Assembly: GCF_949628215.1 (NCBI RefSeq)
Contig: NC_134280.1
Span: forward strand, 45,286,621 to 45,350,620
DNA: 64,000 bases
Direction: 5' to 3'
Source: Phalacrocorax aristotelis
Taxonomy: Eukaryota; Chordata; Aves; Suliformes; Phalacrocoracidae
Shown: positions 1-10,514 of the stretch, one piece after another
Layout: each line of letters starts with the position of its first letter
How positions within the stretch are numbered: the stretch's first letter is position 1
The notes under the pieces: model-generated
Databases searched by the model: none
What the model saw: the letters and a program-made list of their open reading frames with translations, nothing else
Told to the model about the DNA's origin: nothing
Translations under genes and position numbers: made by a program

Positions 1-245
1 ATTGCCAGTTAGGCTCACTTCGGCCTCCAATACAGTTAGCTCTTGGGATCCCCCTGTCACTCTAGGAATACTGATGGGTTCTTCCCCTATATAGTTTGAT
101 GGCATTAGGGTGTACTGTGCACCAATGTCCACTAAAGTTTTATACTCCTGTGGGTCGGATGTGCCAGGCCATTTAATTCACACAGTCCAGTAAGCCTGGT
201 TATCCGTTTCCTCCACCTGGCTGGAGGCAGGGACCCTCTAGTCCT
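1..245 (-). pseudogene. ERV A protease start, partial
   Basis: On the minus strand the translation reads YWTV, then a stop, then the region homologous to copy B positions 56520-56720. The retropepsin site reads LVDIGAQYTL (about 146-117), so the usual Thr or Ser of the D-T/S-G motif is Ile. The same Ile is present in copy B. The stop is a TGA where copy B has TGG. The frame leaves the window at position 1. Confidence 0.7.
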
Positions 246-256
246 GATCATGGCAC

Positions 257-790
257 TCACTTCCTGTAAATGTGAATCAGGAGTCCCTCTATTGCACTTA
301 GAATAAAATCTGCGCTTCTACTCCTCTGTCTGGGGACTTGCTCGCTGGAAACTGGAGCAGCAGCTTTCCTGGAAGAGCCTCCCTGAGTGACTGTTCTTCC
401 TTGCAGTTCACGTACTCGTGCCTGTAGGGTCGAAGTAGGCTTGCCATCCCACCTCATCATGTCCTCTCCGTGGTCACGCAGGTAGAACCATAGGGTGGCC
501 TGTGGTGTGTATCCCCTTCTTTGAGCCAAAGGACGCTTATTCCTAACAGCTGAGACACTGCTCTGTCGAGGTGGGGAGTAAGACAGATCTTCTCTGAGTT
601 GCTGGACCTCTTGGGATAGTTTCTCCACAGCAGAGACTAGTGAGGAAGAGAGATTTGTGTCGTAATCCCGGAGTCTATCTATCACCTCTGCCACCGTTGG
701 TGTCTCGTCATCTTTCCAGGACATCACTGCCAATGAGTTTGCATGCGAAGATGGTGCACTCCGTACAACTTCCGCCACATGGGTCGTGTG
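257..790 (-). pseudogene. ERV A gag 3' part
   Basis: This segment of about 178 codons continues gag after a frame change. It has a predicted helical or coiled-coil stretch (SLVSAVEKLSQEVQQLRED, about 650-590) and then a basic region (RRGYTPQATLWFYLRDHGED, about 530-470). Copy B has the same segment at 55933-56484. I see no CCHC zinc knuckle. It is probably the capsid-to-nucleocapsid region of Gag. It is not an independent gene. Confidence 0.65.
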
Positions 791-2097
791 CACTCGGCTT
801 CATCTGGATCTTTGGATGACCGTTGATCGTCCAGGTCACCATAAATCACCTCAAGCACAGCTAATTCCCTTAGATACTGGATGCCTTTCTCCATAGTTGT
901 CCATTTTCCTGGGCGATATGTAACATCTTCTTTAAAGGGATACCTTTCCTTCACTCCAGACAGGAGTCGCCTCCAGAGGCTGAGGTCTTGTGGTTTTTTT
1001 CCAATTGCTTTGTCAACGCCCCCTTCCCCAGAAAGGGCTCCTAATTGTTTGGCTTCTTTTCCCTCTGGTTCCAGGCTACTGGCCCCATTATCCCAGCATC
1101 GGAGCAGCCAGGTGGCAATGTGCTCACCTGAACAACAGCTGACATCTTTTCTCATATCTCGCAACTCGCTTAAGGACAGGGATCGGGTGGTCTCTATTTC
1201 ATTTATGACTTCTCCCTCCTCTCCCCGCGATGGCCCTGGTTCTTCATCATCCCATTCTAAACGAGTTGATGTCCGCTTCCAGTATTTCGTCTTGTGTATG
1301 GGGGCAACTGATACTGGTACGGGTTTATTTTCTGAGCTAGCTCCGATACTTTTTGTGGGGGTTTGAGTGGCTGCAGTGCCTGTTGTCAGGGCTGGATTGT
1401 CTACAGTGGCAGTCACTTTGCATTTCAATCCAGAGAAATTCTCTTCCCCCTGGGGGCACTGAATACTGTTGAGCAGGGCTCGGTATGCATGGGCCAGACC
1501 CCAGCATGTTGCAGTTATCTGTGTCTCTCTGGAGTTCCCAGCGTAACAACATACTTTCTCCAATTATTCTACTAGTTTTTTAGGATTCTGCACTTGTTCG
1601 GGGGTGAAACTCCAAAACACTGGTGGTGCCCACTGCCCTAGGTATTTGCCCATGCTATCCCACATGCCCTGCCACTCGTAACTATCAAGCCTCGGGGCAG
1701 ATTTCTGGGTGATATTCTTAAGTTGCTTAGTCAAAACCAAAACAACATGCCCAAAAACTAACAATAAGTGCACCTTAACCACCCAAGGATGTTCAAGATA
1801 CAAAAACGTTGTTGTAACAAAGGCACAGACATCATAGAACAAAGTTGCAAAGGTATTATTCTGTATTTCCTCCATATAAAATCTCTCAGAGGAGGAGGTA
1901 TAATTGCTAATTGCCTCAACAAGGTGGTATCCGAAGTACAGTAACGGTTTCGGCAAAAACCCCAAATACCAGATAAAGCTGAAAACCGTTGGTTGCGTAA
2001 CAAATCTCGTAGGCAAAACATTACTAATCACAGCAGAACACAGCAGACTCAACAAACTAACACCAATTTTTAACACCAATTGCAAAAAGGACAACAT
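724..2097 (-). pseudogene. ERV A leader-Gag reading frame, broken
   Basis: From the ATG at 2097 a hydrophobic, probably multi-pass membrane leader runs to about 1650. It is followed in the same frame by the Gag-like region. A single TAA at 1566-1564 interrupts the frame; copy B reads through at the same place, so the stop looks like a private lesion. After it the frame stays open to 724 and includes an acidic linker and a capsid-like block (IATWLLRCWDN at about 1130-1100, then a stretch around LSLWRRLLSGVKERYPF). A frame change near 790 shifts to the next segment. The protein would be a structural Gag precursor. The leader is unusual for retroviral Gag. Confidence 0.75.
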
Positions 2098-2137
2098 GGT
2101 GCTGTGACCAGCAGCTGTTGTTATCTCCAACCCTTGA

Positions 2138-2155
2138 GCCCCACGTTGGGCGCCA
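2138..2155 (-). promoter_or_regulatory. Primer binding site, tRNA-Lys(1,2) type
   Basis: On the minus strand the 18 nt read TGGCGCCCAACGTGGGGC. As I recall it, this is the exact complement of the 3' end of tRNA-Lys1,2, the primer also used by foamy viruses. It starts 7 nt after the LTR end. Most of this site is deleted in copy B. A Lys primer is notable because the ERVL class takes its name from a tRNA-Leu primer. Confidence 0.75.
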
Positions 2156-2162
2156 AAATGAC

Positions 2163-2675
2163 TGTCGTGGTTTAGCCGGCAGCTGAGCCCCACACAGTCA
2201 CTCGCTCACTCCCCCACCGGTAGATGGGGGAGAGAATCAGAAGGGTAACACTCATGGTTTGGGATAAGAACAGTTTAATAATTAAAATTAAAAGAAACAA
2301 CAGTAGAAATGCAATGTAAAGGAGAACAATGAGAGGCGCAAAGCCCCGGGGGAGGGGGGAAGGAGGAGAGAGGGGGAAAGGAGGGGAGAGGGGGAACGAA
2401 CCGCCGAAACAAACCGCACGCGCTGCAGCCGCTCACCGCCCACCGACCCGACGCCGCGCCGCCTCTGCGCTGCCACTGCCCCCCCTCAATATATTGGTCA
2501 TGGTGTCACATGGTATGGAATGAACCTGCCATTGGCCAGTCGGGGTCAGCCGCCCCCACCACGGCCCTGCCCCTCCCAGCCCCCCCCCCGCCACGCGGCA
2601 GAACGCGGGAAGCTGGAAAGTTAGCCGACCCCCACAGTGAAGAGAATTAACCCCTTCTCAGCCAAAACCAGCACA
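2163..2675 (-). repeat. 5' LTR of ERV copy A
   Basis: The 513-bp LTR begins TGTGCTGG (read on the minus strand from 2675) and ends CCACGACA at 2163, which is the TG...CA form. It is homologous along its length to both LTRs of copy B. Visible promoter parts on the minus strand are a CCAAT-type site (GGCCAATGG, about 2530-2540), a TATA-like AATATATTG (about 2488-2496), and an ATTAAA polyadenylation signal (2279-2274). The host 5 bp next to the LTR start read GTTGA; the matching duplication would lie off the left edge. The segment around 2330-2620 is GC- and purine-rich. Confidence 0.88.
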
Positions 2676-4629
2676 TCAACGAAGAGCTCTTTGTTCTCCC
2701 TCAAAATGGTAGGAGCATTTGGTCTTCAGACTAACAGTTGCTTTTCTGAGTGTAGATCTGTAATACTTCTGAGCATAATGTGGTTGTAGTTAGAGAAATA
2801 AATCTGAAAATGAAGATGTGGGGTGCTTTTCACTCTCTTATCACGAACATTACAATGTACAATGTGAGTTCTGTTTTCAGTGCATGTGTTTAATAGAAAA
2901 TAATCATGGAGCTCATCAGGACATTCAGATAACAGAGCTGTAGTTGTGTCTGGTTGTAAATTTTTTTTACCTAAACATCTTTTGCATTGAAGAATCTGGT
3001 TCTCTCAAAGCAGACAATTTGTAGGAAAACATGTATTTAGTGTAGTTTTACTGAAAGCAGTTGCCGGAGTATGGATGAAGTATCTGGCCAAAACCAGGCA
3101 GAGTATCTCTTCCAGGGCAAATACTAGCTGTCCAGCAACTGTCCTTGTCAGGGACATCCACAGCAGGGGTTCAAGCTTCTACCTTATTTTCTCTGCTGCT
3201 TCTTTTCCACCAGTTTGATGAGATGGTCTTGGCTTGTTGTAATGTGAGGTGAAACCAAAGGCTGACACCTTAGACATTTTTGCCAAACAGAATTCTTGTT
3301 TTCCAGCCGGCCCAAAGGGTAACATGCCAAAGCCTGGAACATAAGATTCCTGGAGCCTAAGAGAAAATGCAGTGTTAATTATATACATCTGGCAGCATGT
3401 CTGGGTTGCTTCCATGCTGATTTTTACCTTCACAACTATCTTTTAACAGGACGATTGACTCTTATGGTCACCACCTTAAAACCTTCCTGAAGGTTTGCCA
3501 GAGACACAATCCCATCTGTCATTGTTTTTTTTAAGAGAACTCTTTTTAGTTGTTTTAAATTGCTTGAGTTTATATTTTTTCCTTCTGGAAGGATGATTGC
3601 TACATTTACCCCTCCACCCTGAGGCTTCTGAGAATGGAAAAGAAAGTCCCATGGGAAGCAGCTGCATTGGAAGAAGAGACCATCTGAGCCACATCCTTAG
3701 GTGTCAGAGAGAAGATTATAGGGTGGAGAGGCTGAAGGATGATGGCTGCATGTAGGCTAAAGCTTTGTTTAAGTGTGTTGGTGTAAGATTCTCCCTGCAC
3801 TGCTAATGACAAAAGCAAGTTTACTTCCTGCTGTGCCTGACTTCATAGCTCAAGTGTTGCTGAAATAAAGTAAGAATTGTTGCTTTCTCCTTTTGGTGCA
3901 CACTGAACTGGTCTGGACTGTGGCTGAGATTTTTAGGAGGAAATGTGCTGGTCCTGCTATTGTGTTTTCTGTGTGAATGAATCAGAACTGACCTTGCAGA
4001 TAACAGCTTTTGATGACAAAACACTGTGACTTTCCTTTCAGCCTTGTAACTTGCTTTATTTCGGTATAAAATATGTATTCAACTTCAAAATCACATGTGG
4101 AGAAGCTGAGCTTCTCAAGCTCATTATCTCAACCTGGTCAAGCACTATGGAAATAGATGTCTTCTGCATGACAAAGACTGAATTATTAAAATTAAAAGAC
4201 ATCTAGAGACGTCTGAACTAACACAGAGTTGCATGGCACCTCAAAAGCAGACTCATGTTCTCATTCCAAAGAACACAAGATTTAATTCACCAATGTGAAT
4301 TAAAAACAATTGAAACCAACATAACAAGCAATGAGGGTAGTTTAGACACCTTGGCCTAGACACAAGGTGAAATAGCAAATGTGTGAACCATCTTAGAGCA
4401 CAAAGTAGTAGAGAGCAGGTGGTTTGCCCAAGTGCTGTAGAAAGAGCTGAAAGTGCAAGAAAGAGCAAAAAGGAAATAAGGTGGTAGAGGAATAAAGAAC
4501 ATAGATTATATTCCTGCATATAAGGTGCAGGAATAGTAAGACATTTAGAAAAGTCAAGTCAAGGCAGCATGATTTTGTTCTCCTTGGAAGGTGAAGTCCT
4601 GCTCGCTAAAGGGGTTATTTCAGTTCCAG
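2676..4629. other. SYT13 intron, no other feature seen
   Basis: This is AT-rich non-coding DNA between ERV A and the first visible SYT13 exon. I looked for the preceding SYT13 exon, which should encode the linker between the transmembrane and C2A parts, and did not find it. It presumably lies left of the window. No recognisable repeat was seen. Confidence 0.5.
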
Positions 4630-4763
4630 GTGTAGTAAGGACGTGTGTGTCATAGAGCACTTGAATCCCGAGAGGGTAGTCAGCTGTAACCAGGCCCCTG
4701 AGCTGCGCTACTCCCTGGTGTATGATCAACAAAAAGCCGAGCTGCATGTGGCCCTCCTGGAAG
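4630..4763 (+). pseudogene. SYT13: SYT13 exon (start of C2A), one base short
   Basis: Synaptotagmin-13 is a membrane-anchored tandem-C2 protein of vesicle traffic that does not bind calcium. From 4638 on, the exon reads DVCVIEHLNPER and then NQAPELRYSLVYDQQKAEL, matching my memory of the SYT13 C2A start. The donor is clear (GAAG|GTAAGG after 4763, phase 1) and its phase fits the next exon. The acceptor is best placed at TTCCAG, ending at 4629. The first codons read GVV in one frame and DVCV in another, so one base seems to be missing near 4638-4640. As it stands the frame is broken unless another start or splice site is used. This could be decay or an assembly error. Confidence 0.72.
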
Positions 4764-5164
4764 GTAAGGGGCAGAGATCTTCTACTGGTGATTCTCCATC
4801 TGGAGGGTACAAGACACATGTTGATTTTATAGAGAGTTCCCCTCCTGCCTTAAAATTAATATGTGTCCCCAGGACCACTGGATATTTCACTGGTTCTGGG
4901 CTTGCAGAATATAAATACCTGGCAATGTCACTGCTTGAAGCGAGTGTCCAGGGCATGGTTTGAGAACAATTGTTCACACAGCTCAAAAGCAGAACTTGGG
5001 AACCAGGGTGGGCTCCTCCAGTCAAAGACATGGTATTAAGCAACCACCTTTGGGGGTGGGGGAAGGGGGTGTCTATCTCCTTCCTCTCTGTAACTTTCAT
5101 TCTTCAACTTGACCCACTCCCTACTGCCTCTTCGTCAAGTCAAAGGCTGAGCTGGAGGTACCAG
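4764..5164 (+). other. SYT13 intron up to the first CR1
   Basis: Intron sequence follows the donor at 4764. The reading frame runs on past the donor to 4963, but nothing suggests that it is used. No feature was seen. Confidence 0.5.
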
Positions 5165-5535
5165 TCAGCGGCAAGGGCAAGTCCCATGGCTCAGCGCTAG
5201 ATCAGGGCAGGCAAGGTGGTTCCTCATAACCTAGAAGACCGAGAGTGAGCAGAGGGACCCATCAGGAGCCGGCAGCTGTCGCGAGCAAGGCTGACATGCA
5301 GCTGACATGGCGTGGGGCATTGCCAGAATCAATGGTGGGAGATTTAAATGGCCCCTAGGGAGCATGAGCAACCAGGAGCGAGGCGATCAGGACGGACAAA
5401 CAGGCTGTGGCGTGTCAGAAGGGTGTGGCGCAGCAGTTTGCGTGGCAGTTTGCTCAGGCAGGGTGAGCAGGAGGGATGCCACAGCCTGCTTGTAGGTCTA
5501 CAGTTCAGGCAAGTGCTTTGGTCTCTGGCAAAATG

Positions 5536-6540
5536 GTGGGCACTTGCCTCAGAGCTAAAACCACTGTTCCTACAGTGAAAGCCCCTGAGATGTCTGATGC
5601 ATCCACTGAGACGAATCTGGTAAGAAAGGAAACATCAGTACAGGCAGCAGGTTGCAGCAAATGCCCAAACATTTCTCCTGATGAAAAGGTAAGTACCTGC
5701 GCGAGGTGTGCATAAGTTGATGACCTGTTACGTCAGGTGGCTGAACTGCAGGAAACGGTTAAGAGGCTGTGCAGTATTAGAGGAACTGAGACGGAGATAG
5801 ACAGGTGGCTTCAGAATCATGTTCCTGTGGCAGACGCCGCTGAGAATGAGGCACTGTGGACCCTGGTGACTCACAGAAGCAGGATTCCACATCAGCCTTC
5901 CCCCTCCACCATCACAATTAGAAACAGATATGAAGCCTTAACAACTGAGGATACCCATGAGCAAACTCTGCAAAGTCCCCTGCAAGGGGAAACTGTACCA
6001 GCAACATACAGTGGACATTGTAAAAAGAAATGACGAGTGCTCATGGTGGGTGACTCTCTGTTGAAGGGTACTGAGGCACCCATCTGCCGACCTGACAGGG
6101 AACCACGAGAGGTATGCTGCCTTCTAGGAGCCAAGGTTCAAGATGGGGCCAAGAGGGTGCCACGACTCATCAGGAAAACAAACTACTATCCGCTATTACT
6201 ATTTCATGTAGGCATGAACGACACTGAGAGCCACAACCTGGGTAAAATCAAGGAAGACTTGCAAGCCATGGGGGAGCAAGTGAAAAATATTGGTGCCCAA
6301 ATTATCTTCACCTCCATTTTGCCAGTTTGAGGGAAGGGAGCAGCCAGAAACAGGCGCATAATGTATATCAACTCCTGGCTACATGGCTGGTGCTACCGTG
6401 AGGGGTTTGGCTTTTGTGACAGTGGGGTATTCTTCAATGACTACAACAGGCTAGGGAGGGATGGAATCCACCTGTCCAAAAGGGGTAAGGGAACCTTCAG
6501 CAGTAGGCTGGCTAACTTGGTGAGGCAGGCTTTAAACTGA
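5536..6540 (+). pseudogene. CR1 no. 1 ORF1 (SGNH/esterase-like), three stops
   Basis: One reading frame runs through this region with only three in-frame stops, at 5713, 6031 and 6328. It begins with a Cys-pair region (CSKCP and CARCA, 5665-5712), then a short helical stretch (VAELQETVKRL), then an SGNH-hydrolase-like domain. Block I reads VGDSLLKG (6043-6066), block III VGMNDTE (about 6211-6231), and block V DGIHLSKRGK (about 6460-6490). In CR1 families ORF1 is an RNA-binding, esterase-like protein needed for retrotransposition. The catalytic-type residues are present but the frame is dead. Confidence 0.82.
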
Positions 6541-6639
6541 AGGACTTAGGTGGTGGGATCCATTATGGAAATGCTCATACCAGCACATCCAACAGGTGAG
6601 TAAGTCAGGCCAAGCAGTGTGGCGAAAAAGGTTCCTTAG

Positions 6640-7796
6640 CTGTCTCCCAAGATGTGAAACAGAAGAGTAATCACCTGAAGTGTATGTATACAAATGCACG
6701 CAGTCTAGGTAACAAACAGGAGGAACTGGAGCTCCGTGCCCACTCAGAAGGGTATGACATCATAGGAGTAACTGAAACATGGTGGGACAACTCAGATGAC
6801 TGGGGGATCACAATGGACAGTTATAGGCTCTTTCGTAGAGACAGGCAGGGTAGAAGAGGTTGAGGAGTTGCACTCTACATTAAGGAAAACCTTGAATGTA
6901 TCAAAGTCAACTATGGAGACTGTGACTGCTCTATCAAATGCCTCGGGGTTGAAGTCAAAGGGGTCAGCAGCAAACAGGACCTCACAGTGGGTATCTGCTA
7001 TCGACCTCCTAACCATGATGGCGAAGCTGACGAAGCGATATTTGGGGCACTAAAGCAAGCTTCTGGCCAACAGAGCCTGGTCCTGATGGGTGACTTCAAC
7101 TACCCAGACATCTGCTGGAAGAACAATACGGCAGCTCGCATGTCATCCACCAAGTTCCTGGAATGTATAGAGGACTGTTTCCTGATAAAAATGTTAGATG
7201 TGCCGACCAGGAAGGAGGCACTGCTGGACTTGCTATTCACAAACCGAGAAAGCCTGCTTTGTAATATCTCGGTTAGTCATAGCCTTGGCTGCAGTGACCA
7301 CAATATTGTGGAGTTCGGGATCCTGCTGAGTGTGCTGAAGGTCAGCTCTAAGACAAGGGTTCTTGATTTTAGAAGAGCAAACTTCAGTTCATTCAGGGCT
7401 CAGTTGGGAGGGATTCAATGGGAAGCTTCCATGGAAGACAAAGGAGCTAGTGAGTGCTGGGAATTCTTCAAGAACTCTCTATTGGAAGCACAAAGCCAAT
7501 TTATCCCCTACAAAGGAAAAGGAAGTAAGCAGAGCAAGAGGCCCCCATGGCTCAACCATGACCTCCTGGCTCTACTGAAATCCAAAAGGGAAGCATACCA
7601 GAGATGGAGAAGTGGAGAATTATCTGTCGAGAGCTACAAGGGCATTGCCAGAGTGTGCAGAGATGCAGTTAGAAAAGCAAAAGCCCAGCTTGAATTTAAA
7701 CTGGCCATAGATGTCAAAAACATCAAGAAAGGTTTCTTCAGACATGTCAACCACAAGCAGAAAAAGAAGGAAAACATAGGCCCACTGTTAGAATAG
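6640..7796 (+). pseudogene. CR1 no. 1 ORF2 endonuclease domain
   Basis: This is an apurinic-type (EEP) endonuclease with its linker. Motifs in order are YTNARSLGNKQEEL, TETWWDNSDDW (about 6770-6805), GICYRPPN (about 6990-7010), LMGDFNYPDICW (about 7085-7120) and CSDHNIVEF (about 7290-7316). The frame is continuous from 6654 to 7796 except for one TGA at 6861. A frame break follows 7796. The domain would nick target DNA to prime reverse transcription. Confidence 0.88.
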
Positions 7797-8905
7797 GAGA
7801 ATCAATCACCAATGATGCAGAAAAGGCAGAAGTCCTCAACACCTTCTTCACCTCTGTCTTTACCAGCACTGTCGGGTTCCAGGCTTTGGGAATGAAATTG
7901 CTGGTTGATCCAAACACCGACCCACCATCAGTGAAGGAAGAGTTAGTGCATGAATTCTTACAGGAGCTTGACCCCTACAAATCAATGGGCCCTGACGCCA
8001 TCCACCCGAGGGTGTTGAGAGAGCTGGCTGACGTCATTGCAAGGCCACTCTCCATAATCTTTGAGAAGTCATGGAGAACGGGGGATGTCCCAGAGGACTG
8101 GAGGAAGGCAAATGTAGCCTGATGAAATTTGCTGATGACACCAAATTGAGTGGGGAAGTAGACACTCCAGAAGGGAGAGCTGCTCTGCAGGAAGATCTGG
8201 ATAGGCTGGAAGAGTGGGCCAGCAAGAACCTTACCAAGTTCAACAAGGAGAATTGTACAGTCTCGCACCTGGGAAAACATAATCCAGGAGTGCAGCACAG
8301 ACTGGGATCCACCTGGCTGGAGAGCAGCTCTGTGGAAAGGGACCTGGGGGTCCTGGTGGACAGAAAGCTCAACATGAGCGAACAGTGTGCTGCTGTGGCC
8401 AAGAAGGCCAACAGGATGCTGGGTTGCATCAAAAAGGGCATCACCAGCAGAGGTAAAGAAGTCATCATCCCGCTCTACTCAGCGCTTGTCAGGCCACACC
8501 TGGAGTACTGTGTACAGTTCTGGTCCCTGCTATACAAAAAGGATGTGGATAGGCTGGAAGGGGTCCAAAGAAGGTCCACCAAGATGATCAAAGGAGTGGG
8601 AAGCCTGCCATATGAGGATAGCTGGGAGAACTGGGTTTGTTTAGCCTTGAGAAAAGGAGGCTTAGAGGTGCTTAAGGGGTCGCTACAAAGAAGATGGAGA
8701 CTCCCTTTTTACAAGGAGTCACATGGAGAGGACAAGGGGGACACAAGTTGCTCTTGGGGAGATTCCGACTGGACATCAGAGGAAAATTTTTCACAGTGAG
8801 GGCAGTCAACCATTGGAATAATCTTGCCAGGGAAGTGGTTGACTCGGACACATTGGACACATTCAAGGGTCTTCTGGATGGGGCGCTGGGCCATCTTGTC
8901 TAGAC
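7797..8905 (+). pseudogene. CR1 no. 1 reverse transcriptase, internally deleted
   Basis: The N-terminal RT part (7886-8110, KSMGPDAIHPRVLREL) is joined after DWRKANV to the C-terminal part that starts at FADDTKL (about 8130). The fingers and most of the palm are therefore gone; by comparison with CR1 no. 2 about 0.4-0.5 kb is missing. The catalytic FADD and the thumb region (GVLVDRKLNMSEQC, then RPHLEYCVQFW) remain in a frame open to 8799. A further frame change occurs before the natural end near 8903. This copy could not encode a working RT. Confidence 0.85.
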
Positions 8906-9346
8906 TGTGCTCTTCCTAGAAAAGTTGGACTAGGTGATCCCTGAGGTCCCTTCTAACTTGTGATTCTGTGATTCTGTGATTATCTCAGTCGGTGAGGCAT
9001 GCGGCAGCAGCAATGGTAAGTCCTGTGACTGGGTGCTAGATTGGGGTAGAAAAGGGGGTTTCCTGTGACAGGGAACGCGATAAAGAGCCTGCTGGGGCCC
9101 TCACGTCAAAAACAACCGGCTGCTCTCGCGAGCGAGGCAAACGGGGCTTGGGCGTTGCTGGGGCAACAGTGGGAGATTTAAACGGGCCCCTAGGGAGCGC
9201 AAGCGACCAGGAGCACGGCGAACAGGACAGGCAAACAGGGCGTGTCATGTCAGGAAGGTCATGGCACAGCAGTTTGCGCAGGCAGGGCAAGCAGGCAGCT
9301 GGCGAGCTCTCCTTGTGTTCTAAGCTCTCCCGGAAAAGACTTAGCC

Positions 9347-10424
9347 ATGGTCTCCGCTCGGACAAGAGCTGTCACCAGAAGGCATGTGGTGACACAGACA
9401 GAACTCCCACTAAAACATGCAGCCACCGAGGCCTCTGGCTGCAGGGAGTGCCAGAGCCTTGCTCCAGTCATGGAGGGCTCCCAAGGCAGGACCTATGTGA
9501 GGTGTAAGCAGGTGGAGGGTCTGCTCAGCATGGTGGCAGAGCTGAAAGAAGTTGTTCCCTGAGGAGTATCAGGGAATGCAAGAGGGAGAAAGACTGGTGG
9601 AGGCACTCCCTACCATCACTGAGAAGAGCGCACCAGATAGAAGCATCAAGAGAAGGAGTGGCTCCCCTGCCCTCATGCCACCAGGCAGAGGGAGGGGACC
9701 CAAGAGACGGAAGATGGATGTGGATCCCTGCTCGGCGCAATAGGCGAATCCTCTCCTGGCTGACTTTGCCCTCCAGGTGCCCTTACACAATAAGTATGAG
9801 ACTCTGCAACATGAGGGCCAGGAGGACGAAGATACAGACAGTGATCCACCCAAGGGGTTGACAAGAGGGAACCAGTCAGCCCCATGCATTACAATGGCCA
9901 CTGGTAAGAAAAAAAGAAGGGTAATTGTCGTAGGCAACTCCCTTCTGAGGGAAACAGAGGGCCCGATATGCTGAACGGACACATCCCATAGGGAAGTCTG
10001 CTGCCTCCCTGGGGCAAGGATAAGAGACATTACCAGGAAGCTCCCTAGGCTAGTAAAAGGATCCGATTATTATCCACTAGTAGTTGTTCAGGTCGGCAGT
10101 GATGAGGTAGCTGAGACAGGTGCAAAGACAATCAAAAGGAACTTTAGAGAACTGGGGCAATTACTTGAAGGATCAGGAGCACAGGTAGTGTTTTTCTCCA
10201 TCCCATCAGTAGCCAGGAGACATACAGAAAGGAACAGGAAGTCCCACCTCATTAACATGTGGCTCAGAGGCTTGTGCCAGCAGTGGAATTTTGGATTTTT
10301 TGATCATGGGGCAGTTTACATGGCACCGGGCCTGCTGGAGACAGATGGGGTTCACCTGTTGCAAAAGGAGAAAAGGATTCTGGCTCAGGAGTTAGCAGGC
10401 CTCATTGAGAGGCCTTTAAACTAG
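9347..10424 (+). pseudogene. CR1 no. 2 ORF1, degenerate
   Basis: The N-terminal part has Cys pairs (CRECQSL near 9440-9460, then VRCKQVEGLL near 9495-9515). The SGNH-like domain follows: VGNSLLRETEGP near 9931-9966, with GDS changed to GNS, and VGSDEVAETG near 10093-10120, where the usual G-x-N-D is altered. Block V (ETDGVHLLQKEKR) and the natural C-terminus at 10424 survive. There are several stops (for example after 9971) and frame changes. The altered SGNH residues contrast with CR1 no. 1. Confidence 0.75.
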
Positions 10425-10514
10425 ATACGAAGGGGGAAGGGGATAAAACCAGGCTTGCTAGGAATGAGCCTGGGGGTGGCATGCCTGTGTTGGAGAAGAG
10501 ATCACTAGATCAAC

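Larger units (their letters stand above)
1..2675 (-). mobile_element. ERVL-like endogenous retrovirus copy A, 5' part
   Basis: This is the 5' end of an LTR retroelement on the minus strand. In element order it has a 5' LTR (2675-2163), a short spacer, an 18-nt primer binding site (2155-2138), a hydrophobic leader fused to gag, and the start of the protease. The element continues past the left edge, so pol and the 3' LTR are not visible. Its gag and protease match copy B (54126-60550) closely over their whole shared length, so the two are one family. Coding capacity is broken by stops and frame changes. The gag and pol style is that of avian class III (ERVL-like) elements, judged by eye. It lies inside a SYT13 intron, antisense to SYT13. 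Confidence 0.9.
5165..8981 (+). mobile_element. CR1 LINE no. 1, near full length, RT core deleted
   Basis: This non-LTR retrotransposon is in plus orientation inside a SYT13 intron. The 5' leader (about 5165-5475) matches the leader of CR1 no. 2, for example around GATTTAAATGG and CCCCTAGGGAGC near 5340-5370, so this copy is not 5' truncated. ORF1, the endonuclease and the 3' half of ORF2 are all recognisable. The reverse transcriptase is cut: DWRKANV is followed almost at once by FADDTKL near 8115-8130. The element ends in repeated ATTCTGTG units (about 8960-8981). Most CR1 copies in birds are short 3' fragments, so this length is uncommon. The 5' boundary is approximate. Confidence 0.92.

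Noticed and set aside
881..1366. 161-codon plus-strand frame
   Set aside because: It is the antisense shadow of the ERV A gag region.
2676..4629. Search for the SYT13 exon before 4630
   Set aside because: No match to the transmembrane-to-C2A linker was seen; it probably lies left of ERV A, outside the window.
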